Counted from the stretch's first letter, positions 53,136 to 63,080 are shown. The stretch: DNA of 64,000 bases from Rhodoferax sp. (GCA_020048895.1 JAIFLV010000013.1:1-64000), one strand, 5' to 3'. Numbers and translations: made by a program. The notes: generated by a model from the letters alone, not told the origin.

Positions 53136-53642
53136 GGGAATGAGTTCGGGCAGAGACAGGTTCTGGGCTTTGGAATCAAGGTCAGTTTATCGGGACTTCG
53201 ATGCTCAACAATTCCCCAGGGACTCTTGCTCACTGACGACAGATTTTTGCAAAACTCAGCGTCTACCCGTGGATTCAAGGCGCGCCTTGCATTGGTAATC
53301 CGGATTGGCTCCAATGCTGCGTTTATTGCCGTCCAGGTCGTCGGTCTGGATTTCTGGAGCCGAGCCAAATCGGAAGACGCGACTGAACAACTGGCCGCGT
53401 GACAGCGGTCATTCTAGTAGGCTCAGCTCCAAGCAATCAACGACCGCTTGTGAGTAGTCAAAGCTGCATCTCGGACTTCGCGTGATGACCAATACCGCAA
53501 GCTGGCGAATCCTCTCCATAGCCGTCGTTCGCTTTCGATTTGATGACGTCGTCATTGTCTGGCTCGGGACAACTCGATTAACGTGAGGCGCTGGTGTCAG
53601 GCTCACGCGGACATTTCTGCCGGGAGCACCAAAGTACGTGAT
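53136..53642. other. gene-poor segment upstream of radC
   Basis: About 500 bp with no gene I can support. It starts with the presumed radC promoter region and includes a 17-bp stretch, CAGTTTATCGGGACTTC (53183-53199), that is repeated at 56520-56536 next to fkpB. The rest shows no family resemblance in any frame; it is probably junction DNA of the segment inserted between the two radC copies. Confidence 0.5.
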
Positions 53643-54551
53643 TTATGCTGAGTACCGATCCAACCACGCCAACATTTCCTCGGGGTGCTGGCCGTAGTAG
53701 TTGTAGCCGTCAAAGCGGTTCAACTTACCCTCGATCCACAGCATTTTCTTCTCCGTGGGGGTGTTGTCCACAATGTGTTGCAAATCCTCAGGGCTGGTCA
53801 GTACATCCTCCCGCACTTGTGAGTACAGCACAGGCACACGCAGCTGGCTCAAGTGCGCATAGGGGGACATGTCGTTAAGTCCAAAGCCGGTGAGCTGCTG
53901 GATGGCCTGATCCACGGTGTCAACCTCCACGTCACCGCCGTACATGGCTATGATTTTTTCTGCCATGTACTTCATGTGGATCGGCTGCACCGCTACCAGG
54001 GCTTTGACGCGGCCAAACAGCTCGGGCTGCAGCGCCATGGCGCGAATGCTGGCGTTGGCGCCCATGCAATGGCTGACCAAGGCTACGTCTTGAGTGGCGA
54101 TATCGGGGCGCTGAGCAACGTAGCGCATGGCACCGGCAGCGTCTTGCCATTCGTGGTGACCGATGCTGGCAAAGCCACTTGGGGATGCGTCGCTAGCGCC
54201 GTGGTTGCGCAGGTCATATGTCAGCACGTTGTAGCCGGCATCGACCAAATGCTTAGCGGTGTTCAAAAATTCCACATGCACTGGCACCAGTTGGGCCACT
54301 TCGCCTTCGGGCACAAAGCCGTACTTGGAGCAGTACAGCGGGTGATTCATCACAGCCAGTTTTGTTCCGCCGCTGGGTATGAACCAAGCACTCAAACGCA
54401 ATCCGTCGAGAGATTCAAAGTTCACTGCCTCGAACGTCATGCCATAGTTGGCAGGTGTTTTGGGCATGGCTGTGCGGTGTGGACGGGTAAAGAGTGCGGC
54501 CAAATTCTGGGCCACGCTGGATGCAGGTGTCGATGTGTGGGTTGTTGTCAT
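53643..54551 (-). CDS. alpha/beta hydrolase
   Basis: A 302-residue alpha/beta-hydrolase. Oxyanion/strand features: NVLTYDLRNHGAS, nucleophile elbow SHCMGAN, in which cysteine replaces the usual serine of GxSxG (sequence V-S-H-C-M-G-A-N), a late Asp in REDVLTSPEDL and a histidine near the C-terminus (YYGQHPEE). A dienelactone-hydrolase-like Cys nucleophile is therefore possible. AAAGG eight bases before the ATG fixes the start; an upstream in-frame extension is not needed. Divergent from the AraC-type regulator, which likely controlled it. Confidence 0.82.
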   Translation of the reverse strand: MTTTHTSTPASSVAQNLAALFTRPHRTAMPKTPANYGMTFEAVNFESLDGLRLSAWFIPSGGTKLAVMNHPLYCSKYGFVPEGEVAQLVPVHVEFLNTAKHLVDAGYNVLTYDLRNHGASDASPSGFASIGHHEWQDAAGAMRYVAQRPDIATQDVALVSHCMGANASIRAMALQPELFGRVKALVAVQPIHMKYMAEKIIAMYGGDVEVDTVDQAIQQLTGFGLNDMSPYAHLSQLRVPVLYSQVREDVLTSPEDLQHIVDNTPTEKKMLWIEGKLNRFDGYNYYGQHPEEMLAWLDRYSA

Positions 54552-54708
54552 GATGAAGCCTTTCAAAACAGGTTTCAGTAGAAAACCTATGAGGTTGAAT
54601 AAGCCGCCAAGTCTATGAAGATCGCTTTCAAAGGCCTTGCCTAAAACGGCCTCGATCATGCCTAATACCGTCAAAATATTAATTTAAATTGAATTTGAAG
54701 AATAATTC

Positions 54709-55743
54709 ATGTCCAATACCGCCATAGTGACGAAGTTTGATAATGCCCCGCTAATCGCACTGGCACACGCCATATTGCAGCATGTGCCTCACATCGCGCG
54801 GGGGCTTGGGCCCTTACCCGCGCCTGTGGGGGTGCAGACCACGCACTGCCCGCAGGTTTTCATGTTCCACCAAACCTGCGCCCAAGTTCGTCAACCCGCG
54901 CTATACAAGCCGGGACTGATCCTCATACTCTCTGGGCACAAATACATCAGCCTAGGCGCGCAAACCTTTGATTACGACAGTACACAAGGCCTGCTTTTGA
55001 CCGCTGCTTACCCCGTGCTATGCACGGCGCAAGCCAGCGCAAAAGCGCCATTGCTGGGGCTATACATCGCATTGGCGCGCCCCCAAGTGGCCCAATTGCT
55101 GCGGCAGATTCAGAGCCTGCGGGAAGTGGCTTTTGTGGCTTCTCCGCAGGTAGGTCCGCCTGCAGCACCATCTTTAGCCGGGTCAATTGCCACGCCCGCC
55201 AGTGCGACCCCAGATCCAGACAACGCAGGACGCGACGCGCACGTGGGCATTACGCCATTTGCCATCACACCGTTGGTGCAGCAAGCGGTGGCGCATCTAC
55301 TGGCTGCGTTGGCTGACCCCATCGCTGCTGCCTTGTTTGGGCCGGAGCGCAGCAAAGCGCTGCTCTACACACTCTTGTAGCAAGCACCTTTTCACAGCGC
55401 GGTGCAGCGCTGGTTGGAGCACGATGGCAGCTACGCCCAATTCCTCAAAGCGATAGACTACATACAAAGCCATTTGGCAGCGCCACTCAGTGTGAAGGGC
55501 ATTGCTGTGCAGGCGGGCTTGAGCGAGTCGTCTCTCAACCGCTCCTTCAAACGCTTCGCGCAAGACACACCACTGCAATACGTGAAGAAGCTGCGCCTAA
55601 ATCAGGCCCGCGCCCAACTGCAGCAAACCAACGGCAGCGTGCAAGGCGTAGCCTATGACGTGGGGTACGAGAGCGTCTCCCAATTCAGTCGGGACTACAA
55701 GCGCTACTTCGGCGCTAATCCAAAGGACGCCCGCAAAACATAG
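54709..55743 (+). pseudogene. AraC-family regulator with an in-frame amber stop
   Basis: One continuous frame of 345 codons interrupted by TAG at 55378-55380. Before the stop is an AraC_N-type effector domain (CPQVFMFHQTCAQVRQPALY, KPGLILILSGHKYISLG); after it comes a complete double helix-turn-helix (YIQSHLAAPLSVKGIAVQAG, LSESSLNRSFKRF, VAYDVGYESVSQFSRDYKRYFG). The stop falls in the linker, at LYTLL-stop-QAPFHSAVQRWLE. Unless it is read through, the protein loses its DNA-binding half. The upstream region is A+T-rich (TATTAATTTAAATTGAATTT). Divergently placed next to the hydrolase. Confidence 0.85.
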
Positions 55744-55888
55744 CGCCGACATAAGGCGGCGTTTCTGCACCGTTCGCTGCCGCAGTTCCGCTCGATAGAG
55801 CAAGCGAAGAAGCAATCCGCTGCTCTACCAACTTGGTACTTATGACACATGCGCATTCTTTATGCGCTGGAATGTCTGTTTCTCGAAA
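55744..55888. other. intergenic
   Basis: No gene, terminator or repeat is recognisable between the regulator relic and the truncated radC. Confidence 0.4.
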
Positions 55889-56473
55889 TCACCAGGTGCC
55901 GGAATGGCACGAAGGAGTCCGCGACCAAAGTCGGCTCTCGGACTGGGTAGCTGTGAAATGCCGAAACCAGCCACAATACTTTCGCAATAAAGTAACACTG
56001 AGTTGCGTCAGTGTCCCTTGAAACATTTCCTCCATCGCCAGCAGGCGGTTTTGCACGTCCAGAAAGACCACCGCAAACACTTCATGGGGGCGTGCCGCCA
56101 GATGCAACTGGAGGTAGCCTTTGATGGTTCTGGGGTTATCCAGCACGGTGCGGTTGCGCAATTGCTGTGCCATGGCGCGACGTGCCAGTTCGAGCACCGC
56201 CATCAACTCTGCGCGCTTGGCAGGTCCCAGGCCTTTGACGCGCTGCAGGTCTTTGGCCGTTGCGTTCAGCAGCCCGGCAAAACCGCCAAACCCAGGATTG
56301 GTCGGCCCAGTACGCATTTGCAACAGCTCGTCGGCCATTTGCAGCACCCCTTTGCCCTGAATGCCGGTGCGCAGCAAGATCGCCAGCAGCTCCGCATCGC
56401 TGAGCGCATTGGCACCTTGCGCAAGCAATTTCTCGCGCGGGCGGGCGCTGGCAGGAAGATCTTTCAGGGGCAT
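55889..56473 (-). pseudogene. radC: truncated second radC
   Basis: Codons from 56473 down to about 56003 encode a RadC N-terminus clearly paralogous to the intact copy ([60 protein letters not shown]). Similarity stops after QGTLTQ; the remaining ~38 codons are unrelated, and the metal-binding AHNHPSG region is missing. A 39-bp identical stretch with radC (56003-56041 and 52644-52682) lies at the breakpoint. Most likely an inactive leftover of the recombination that put the hydrolase/regulator pair here. Confidence 0.85.
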
Positions 56474-56537
56474 AAGGCAGCAACGCGAACCAGCGGCACC
56501 AAGTTTCTACAATAGCTCCCAGTTTATCGGGACTTCT

Positions 56538-56993
56538 ATGACCACACATCTCTCACGCGTCCAACCGGACTCGTTTCTCACGCTGCACTACCGTCTGGCC
56601 GGGCCAGCGGGCAACGTTATCAACACCTTCGAAGGCCAACCGGCTACGTTGACACTGGGAACCGGCGAACTTTCCCCTGCGGTGGAACAGTGCCTGCTGG
56701 GGCTGGAGGAGGGTGCGCACCAGACTTTCGAGTTGCCCGCAGGGGCGGCGTTTGGCGAACGCAACCCGGCCATGCAGCAGTGGCTGGCGCGCAAGGTGCT
56801 TGACGAGATGGGTGACGCCAACGAGACCTACCAGGTGGGCGATGCGGTGCATTTCCCCACTCCCGACGGCACAGGCAAGTTTGCCGGGGTGGTGCTGCAA
56901 ATGGGTGAGGATGGCGCCATGCTGTTCGACTTCAACCATCCGCTGGCAGGCGTTGCCGTGACGTTTGAAGCACAGGTGATCGGCGTTTTATGA
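56538..56993 (+). CDS. fkpB: FKBP-type peptidyl-prolyl isomerase (SlpA/FkpB)
   Basis: A 151-residue SlyD/SlpA-type [54 protein letters not shown], the insert-in-flap region, and [15 protein letters not shown]. It speeds proline isomerisation in folding proteins and is commonly encoded before ispH. The ATG follows a 17-bp sequence that is duplicated upstream of the intact radC. The stop overlaps ispH (ATGA). Confidence 0.93.
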   Translation: MTTHLSRVQPDSFLTLHYRLAGPAGNVINTFEGQPATLTLGTGELSPAVEQCLLGLEEGAHQTFELPAGAAFGERNPAMQQWLARKVLDEMGDANETYQVGDAVHFPTPDGTGKFAGVVLQMGEDGAMLFDFNHPLAGVAVTFEAQVIGVL

Positions 56994-57937
56994 CACAGGA
57001 AATTTTGCTGGCCGAACCCCGTGGTTTTTGCGCTGGGGTGGATCGGGCCATTGAGATCGTGGAGCGCGCCCTGCAAAAGTTTGGCGCGCCCATCTATGTG
57101 CGCCATGAAATCGTGCACAACACCTACGTGGTGAACGACCTCAAAGCCAAGGGTGCTATCTTTATTGAAGCGCTTGACGCAGTACCGGCGGGCGCTACAC
57201 TGGTTTTCTCTGCCCATGGAGTGCCCAAGTCGGTGGAACTGGAAGCGCAGCAGCGTGGGTTTCGGGTGTTTGATGCCACCTGCCCGCTGGTGACCAAGGT
57301 GCATGTGGAGGTGGCCAAGCTGCACAAGGAAGGTTATGAATTCATCATGATCGGCCACAAGGGGCACCCGGAGGTGGAGGGAACGATGGGGCAACTGCAA
57401 AGTGGTATCCATCTGGTGGAGGATGTAGCAGACGTGGCACGGCTGTGCCCTTCGCAGAGCGAGAAGCTCGCCGTTGTCACCCAGACCACGCTGAGCATGG
57501 ACGACGCTGCCGAGATTGCCGCGGCCGTGAAGGCGCGTTTCCCGATGGTGCGCGAGCCCAAGCAGCAGGACATCTGCTACGCCACCCAGAATCGCCAGGA
57601 TGCCGTCAAGATGCTCAGTCCTCAGGTCGACCTGGTCATCGTGGTGGGCAGCCCGACCAGTTCCAACAGCAACCGGTTGCGCGAAGTGGCGCACAAACTC
57701 GGCACCGAGAGTTATATGGTCGACAGTGCCGACGAACTGCAGTCGCACTGGTTTGAGGGCCGCCAACGGGTGGGCCTGACAGCCGGCGCATCCGCACCCG
57801 AGGTGCTGGTGCAAGCCGTGATAGATCGCATCCGTGCTTTCGGTGCCGTTTCGGTGCGGCGAGTCGAGGGTATTGCGGAGACAGTGAAATTTCCGTTGCC
57901 CAAGGGCCTCAAACTTGGAGCTGCTGAGCAGGACTGA
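56990..57937 (+). CDS. ispH: 4-hydroxy-3-methylbut-2-enyl diphosphate reductase
   Basis: A 315-residue IspH (LytB), last enzyme of the MEP pathway, reducing HMBPP to IPP and DMAPP with a 4Fe-4S cluster. The three ligand cysteines appear in [24 protein letters not shown] and [25 protein letters not shown] and [12 protein letters not shown] complete the signature. The ATG overlaps the fkpB stop. Confidence 0.97.
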   Translation: MTQEILLAEPRGFCAGVDRAIEIVERALQKFGAPIYVRHEIVHNTYVVNDLKAKGAIFIEALDAVPAGATLVFSAHGVPKSVELEAQQRGFRVFDATCPLVTKVHVEVAKLHKEGYEFIMIGHKGHPEVEGTMGQLQSGIHLVEDVADVARLCPSQSEKLAVVTQTTLSMDDAAEIAAAVKARFPMVREPKQQDICYATQNRQDAVKMLSPQVDLVIVVGSPTSSNSNRLREVAHKLGTESYMVDSADELQSHWFEGRQRVGLTAGASAPEVLVQAVIDRIRAFGAVSVRRVEGIAETVKFPLPKGLKLGAAEQD

Positions 57938-57967
57938 CAACTAGGAATGTTCATTGATTGGACAAAC

Positions 57968-59392
<1,425 letters not shown>

Positions 59393-59431
59393 TAGAATTC
59401 GCGCTTCGTTTCGACCGATGCGAACAGTTTA

Positions 59432-59519
59432 GGAGCGGTGGCAGAGTGGTCGAATGTACTTGACTCGAAATCAAGCGTACCGCAAGGTGCCGTGGGTTCG
59501 AATCCCACCCGCTCCGCCA
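59432..59519 (+). tRNA. tRNA-Ser (anticodon CGA)
   Basis: Acceptor stem GGAGCGG pairs with CCGCTCC, and CCA is encoded. The anticodon stem is CTTGA/TCAAG with the loop CTCGAAA (anticodon CGA at 59466-59468), reading UCG codons. The long variable arm and TTCGAAT in the T-loop are as expected for tRNA-Ser. Confidence 0.97.
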
Positions 59520-59527
59520 GTAGACAC

Positions 59528-59572
59528 GCCGCCTAGTGCTATGAAATTGATAGTCTAGGCGGCTTTTCTTTT
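59528..59572 (+). terminator. rho-independent terminator of tRNA-Ser
   Basis: Stem GCCGCCTAG (59528-59536) with CTAGGCGGC (59555-59563), then TTTTCTTTT. The loop contains GCTATGAAATTGATAG, which looks like the first block of the interspersed repeat. Confidence 0.85.
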
Positions 59573-59699
59573 GGGTGTGTTGGGGATTTCTTGACCAATC
59601 TTCCCAATCGCTATCGACCGCTACTCTGTGGCAAGGTGGCTGTGCCGCTTGGTTGACCGTGCGTCCAAGGTGGGCCAGCAGCGTCTGATCATTCAGATT
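59573..59699. other. left flank of the transposon
   Basis: Non-coding stretch between the tRNA terminator and the transposon. It ends with TTCAGATT (59692-59699), the left target-site duplicate. Confidence 0.5.
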
Positions 59700-59800
59700 G
59701 GCTCTGTTAACGTTAAGTAGTGGTCTTGTGTCAACCCATTGCTTCATAAGGCGTTATATGTATAGCATCTTCTGTGGATAACACCCGTTGATGCTCCCCC

Positions 59801-60543
59801 TTGAAACCGACCGATCTACATCGTTTCCTTGATGACTTGCGTGGCATGTCGGCTGACGAATGCCTTGAAGTCAAGACTGTCCTGCGTCTGCGCGAGGGGC
59901 AGGTTGAAAGCTCGCTGGTCATGCGCGAGGCGGAAAAAGCCATCAAGGCGTGTCCTCATTGCGGCTGCTCGAGTGTTGCCAAGGCGGGGAGCAAGGATGG
60001 CCGCCAGCGATTCAAATGCAAGTCCAAGGACTGTTCCAAGAGCTTCAAGCACTGACGGGCACGCCCATGGCTCGGCTTCGCAAGGCGGAGAAGCACATCG
60101 AAAATGGCGCATGCATGGTGGCAGGCTTGAGCGTCAGAAAGACTGCGAGAAGTTTGCAGGTGTCTGCGCCCACTGCCTTTCGTTGGCGTCATCGCTTCCT
60201 GATGGCTCAGAAGGATGTCCAACCCGTCCAACTCTCAGGCGTGGTGGAGGTCGATGAGACCTACTTCCTCGAATCGTTCAAGGGCCAGCGGTAAGGCATT
60301 CCGCGCCCCTCCAAGACGCGTGGCACGCCAGCCAAGAAGGTTGGCCTGTCCATGGAGCAAATCCCCGTGCTGGTGGCTCGCGACCGCTCAAGCTCGGCGA
60401 CCATGACGGTTGTGCTGCCATCGCGCAAGGCCAAGGTCATCGGAGACCGGCTGTTGCCGGTGCTGTCCACCGACTCGCTGCTGTGTTCGGATGGGGCATC
60501 TGCTTATCGCATCATCGCCAAGACCAAAGGCATCGAAGTCAAG
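59801..60543 (+). pseudogene. IS1595-type transposase, frameshifted and interrupted
   Basis: Starts at TTG. Residues 1-~84 form the zinc-ribbon N-terminus (ACPHCGCSSVAKAG, FKCKSKDCSKSF). Around 60047 a one-base loss shifts the frame; the protein continues in the next frame as ALTGTPMARLRKAEKHIENG, SVRKTARSLQVSAPTAFRWR and VVEVDETYFLESFKGQR (first catalytic Asp), then meets TAA at 60292. The same frame resumes as LVARDRSSSATM and LLCSDGASAYRIIA (second catalytic Asp) and then runs into unrelated sequence. The last catalytic region is missing, so it cannot work by itself. Confidence 0.85.
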
Positions 60544-61509
60544 AGCAAGCCCATCGCCTTCATCGAAGTCAAGCAGATCGGCCAGAGCGACGGGGCCGAG
60601 CGCCAACTTTTCGAATACGCCTTCCATATCGGCGTTCCCATGGCGATACTGACCGACGGCCAAGAATGGAACTTCTTCCTGCCAGGAGAGCAGGGCGACT
60701 ACGGCGAGCGGCGTGTCTACAAGCTCGACATCGTGGAGCGGGACGTGGGCGAGTGCGTGGAGCGGTTGGAGCGATACCTGCTGCATTCCGCCGTGGCGTC
60801 CGGCGCGGCGATACAGGCCGCCCAAGAAGACTACCGAAACGTCTCCAAGGACCGTCAGATGCTCGCGGCCTTGCCCAAGGCGTGGTCCCAAATCATCGCC
60901 GACGAAGACGAGATGCTTTTGGAGATCGTCGCCGATCGCGTGGAGAGTCTGTGTGGATTCAAGCCCGCGCCTGATATGGTGGCCGGGTTCTTGAAGAAAA
61001 CCATGCTTGGGCACCCCGAACCGACTGCCCTGAGTCGTGCGAGCCAGCCAACCGCAAGGGCGCCAACGCCGCCTATGGCCACGAAGCAGTCTCAGTTGGA
61101 GCCCACGACGCACCCTCAAAACCTCCTGAAATCACCCGCTCCACCCCGCGTGGCTGAAATGCCCCAGCGGATGGGCTTCTCGCTGAACGGACAGTTCCAT
61201 CCAGGACGAAACGCAATCGACACGCTCAAACAGGTCTTCAATCTTCTCATCCAAAGGGACGCGACCTTCGCAGAGCGGTTTGCAGGATTGCCCAAGCATG
61301 GCAGGACGAGGCGGTATCTGGCCCGGGCGGCGGACGATCTCTACTACGAACGGCCTGATCTGGTCGGCGAGTATTCCGAAAAACTGGATTCAGGGTGGTG
61401 GATGAGCACCAACCACAGCAAGCACACGATCGGAACGATCATCGCCATGGCGTGCGATGTCGCCCAGTTGGCGTATGGGCGAGACCTCGTTGCCCATCTT
61501 GGAGAGTGA
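60352..61509 (+). CDS. chimeric ORF: transposase fragment fused to HsdR_N-like protein
   Basis: An open frame of 385 residues. About residues 1-64 are the middle of the IS1595 transposase. From KPIAFIEVKQIG on it matches the type I restriction HsdR N-terminal-like family (AERQLFEYAFHIGVPMAILT, DGQEWNFFLPGEQGDYGERR, VYKLDIVERD), followed by a Pro/Thr/Gln linker and a C-terminal domain (FHPGRNAIDTLKQVFNLLIQ, HGRTRRYLAR, LDSGWWMSTNHSKHTIGTII). Only the E-x-K half of the PD-(D/E)xK site is kept. The junction holds a 13-bp direct repeat, CATCGAAGTCAAG (60531-60543, 60561-60573). Whether it is expressed is unknown. Confidence 0.7.
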   Translation: MEQIPVLVARDRSSSATMTVVLPSRKAKVIGDRLLPVLSTDSLLCSDGASAYRIIAKTKGIEVKSKPIAFIEVKQIGQSDGAERQLFEYAFHIGVPMAILTDGQEWNFFLPGEQGDYGERRVYKLDIVERDVGECVERLERYLLHSAVASGAAIQAAQEDYRNVSKDRQMLAALPKAWSQIIADEDEMLLEIVADRVESLCGFKPAPDMVAGFLKKTMLGHPEPTALSRASQPTARAPTPPMATKQSQLEPTTHPQNLLKSPAPPRVAEMPQRMGFSLNGQFHPGRNAIDTLKQVFNLLIQRDATFAERFAGLPKHGRTRRYLARAADDLYYERPDLVGEYSEKLDSGWWMSTNHSKHTIGTIIAMACDVAQLAYGRDLVAHLGE

Positions 61510-61617
61510 TGTGGAAATGGGTTCATAAAAGCAAATTGCCCGATTTTTGAGCACCACTACTTAACGTTAACAGAGCCTTCAGATTTGCGGAACGTATCAA
61601 AATCGATACACTAGGCC

Positions 61618-61974
61618 ATGGAGAAGAAATCACCCCAAACCTTAGGTGCGCGGTTTTTCATGACGGATGCCGGCGGTGAGCCGGTTCGTGAGTGGCTGAA
61701 GGATCTCCCCGTCGTTGACCGTAAGTCCATCGGTGAAGACATCAAGACCGTTCAATTCGGGTGGCCCTTAGGCATGCCCTTGGTCGCTCATTTAGATACT
61801 GGCATTTGGGAAGTCCGCACGCGGTTGAGTACACGCATCGCCCGGGTGTTGTTTGTACTCGATGGAGGCACGATGGTGCTCCTCCACGGATTCATCAAGA
61901 AGGAGCAGAAGACTCCCAAACCGGAATTGGACTTGGCCAAAGAGCGGCTCAAACTTTTGAAGAGGCAAAAATGA
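61618..61974 (+). CDS. HigB-like (phage Gp49/DUF891) toxin
   Basis: A 118-residue RelE-superfamily toxin of the Gp49/HigB type: GEPVREWLKDLPVVDRKSIG, PLVAHLDTGIWEVRTRL, RIARVLFVLDGGTMVLLHGF, IKKEQKTPKPELDLAKERL. These cleave ribosome-bound mRNA. The stop overlaps the antitoxin start (ATGA). The transposon ends 40 bp upstream, so the promoter may be altered; GTATCAAAATCGATAC (61593-61608) just before the ATG is a possible operator. Confidence 0.88.
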   Translation: MEKKSPQTLGARFFMTDAGGEPVREWLKDLPVVDRKSIGEDIKTVQFGWPLGMPLVAHLDTGIWEVRTRLSTRIARVLFVLDGGTMVLLHGFIKKEQKTPKPELDLAKERLKLLKRQK

Positions 61975-62258
61975 AAAAGCAAAATATTGGAAGCGATTTC
62001 GATGACTTCCTCGCTGAGGAGGGCATGCTCGAAGAAGTAACCGCGGTGGCGGTAAAGCGGGTGATTGCCTGGCAAATCGAGCAGGAGATGACGGCTCAAA
62101 AGTTGACCAAGACCGCGATGGCGAAGAAGATGCGAACCAGCCGCGCCTCCCTCAACCGCTTGCTCGATGAGAACGACACCAGTCTGACTTTGACTACTTT
62201 GGCCGGTGCGGCGGCCGCACTTGGCCGTCGTATCAAACTGGAGCTAGCGCCTGCCTGA
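61971..62258 (+). CDS. HigA-like XRE-family antitoxin
   Basis: A 95-residue helix-turn-helix protein (KLTKTAMAKKMRTSRASLNR, LLDENDTSLTLTTLAGAAAA, LGRRIKLEL). It pairs with the preceding toxin, toxin-first as in classical HigBA, and should neutralise it and repress the operon. Confidence 0.88.
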   Translation: MKKQNIGSDFDDFLAEEGMLEEVTAVAVKRVIAWQIEQEMTAQKLTKTAMAKKMRTSRASLNRLLDENDTSLTLTTLAGAAAALGRRIKLELAPA

Positions 62259-62311
62259 GTTCCAGCAGGCGACTTGTAGGACCTCAGCAACGCCAGGAAA
62301 AGCGCATAAGG

Positions 62312-62489
62312 TTCCCTGCAATGGGCTTGCAATTCCCTGTTAGTGCATCAAAAGTTCCCTGTTGATTTTCCGTGCGAACTTCGATGAACTGCTTCAAACC
62401 CGCGCCGATACTGGAAATACTTGGGGTTGGCACGCGCCAGGCCAGCTAGAAATCCAAAAAATCCCTGTTAATTTCCCTGTTAACGGGAA
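62312..62489 (+). repeat. TTCCCTG direct-repeat cluster
   Basis: TTCCCTG or TCCCTGTT occurs at 62312, 62333, 62355, 62462 and 62473; the last forms TTCCCTGTTAACGGGAA, nearly palindromic. Spacing is irregular (about 21, 22, 107, 11 bp). No gene lies here. Role unknown. Confidence 0.6.
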
Positions 62490-62546
62490 TTTTCACCAGA
62501 GACGGGTTAGGCGCAGACTACGCCCACCGCAAGATAGTCAATAAAC

Positions 62547-63080
62547 ATGCGCCCTTCGGGGCGTTTTGTTTTTCTACCCATCAATTTACCCACCATCGAG
62601 TTCGTTGCTGGAGAAGTGGCTCTGCGTGTACCGAAGGGCGTGGTGTGTCTGCTTTCCGCATTGCGGGCGCACGGCCTCGGGACCCAGGCACCGTTTGAAG
62701 TCTGGCTTGCCATCGATAATCGTGCATCCATTCCACGGCCTGACCAACCCAAAATTCGTCCTTTGTGGCGATTGGGCTTGGGCAGCAATAGGCCACTGCT
62801 CGGTGCTGTGCTGCTGACCTTTGCGCTGCAAATGGCGACCATCTATGTCCCGGTACTGCATCCCATTTTCAAGACCCAAGCGTTGTCAGCCGTAGAACTG
62901 CTGATTTGCCTGGCCGCTGCCGCCTGCGTTGGGGCTGCAGTGGAAATTGAAAAGGCCCTGCGGCGCAGGCGGCTCGTTACAAGATCCGGCGGCCGCGAAT
63001 TATCCGCAGCAGCACGAAGACAACAGCGACCACCAGACGAATGTGAATCAAGCCACCAATCGATCCGATCAAGCAGATAG
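62547..63080 (+). pseudogene. chimera of AbiEi-antitoxin and P-type ATPase fragments
   Basis: An open frame of 177 codons joining two gene fragments. Codons ~15-72 match the AbiEi abortive-infection antitoxin (VPKGVVCLLSALRAHGLGTQ, APFEVWLAIDNRA). Codons ~78-140 match the last membrane helices of a cation P-type ATPase (RPLLGAVLLTFALQMATIYV, LHPIFKTQALSAVELLICLA, AVEIEKALRRR). Both lack the rest of their proteins, and the ATG is inside a terminator hairpin, so this is most likely not a gene. Confidence 0.78.
62550..62573 (+). terminator. rho-independent terminator
   Basis: Stem CGCCC/GGGCG closed by a TTCG tetraloop and followed by TTTTGTTTTT. No intact plus-strand gene ends nearby except the antitoxin, about 290 bp upstream. 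Confidence 0.75.

Larger units (their letters stand above)
59700..61577 (+). mobile_element. IS1595-family-like transposon carrying a nuclease-like segment
   Basis: A 1878-bp element with perfect 25-bp terminal inverted repeats: the left end begins GGCTCTGTTAACGTTAAG at 59700 and the right end finishes CTTAACGTTAACAGAGCC at 61577. It is flanked by 8-bp direct repeats TTCAGATT (59692-59699 and 61578-61585), the size typical of IS1595 insertions. Inside are a broken transposase and an open frame fusing its C-terminal part to an HsdR_N-like remnant. The intact ends and duplicates show it inserted as a unit 40 bp upstream of a toxin gene. Confidence 0.88.

Noticed and set aside
53409-53606. A 65-codon minus-strand frame in the gene-poor segment
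   Set aside because: No ribosome site, no recognisable family and composition typical of chance frames.
57158-57212. A stretch in ispH that resembles the interspersed repeat (GCTATC..., GGGCGCTACA, GGTTTTC)
   Set aside because: The encoded residues (AIFIE...[14 protein letters not shown]) are conserved in IspH of distant bacteria, so the resemblance is native coding sequence.
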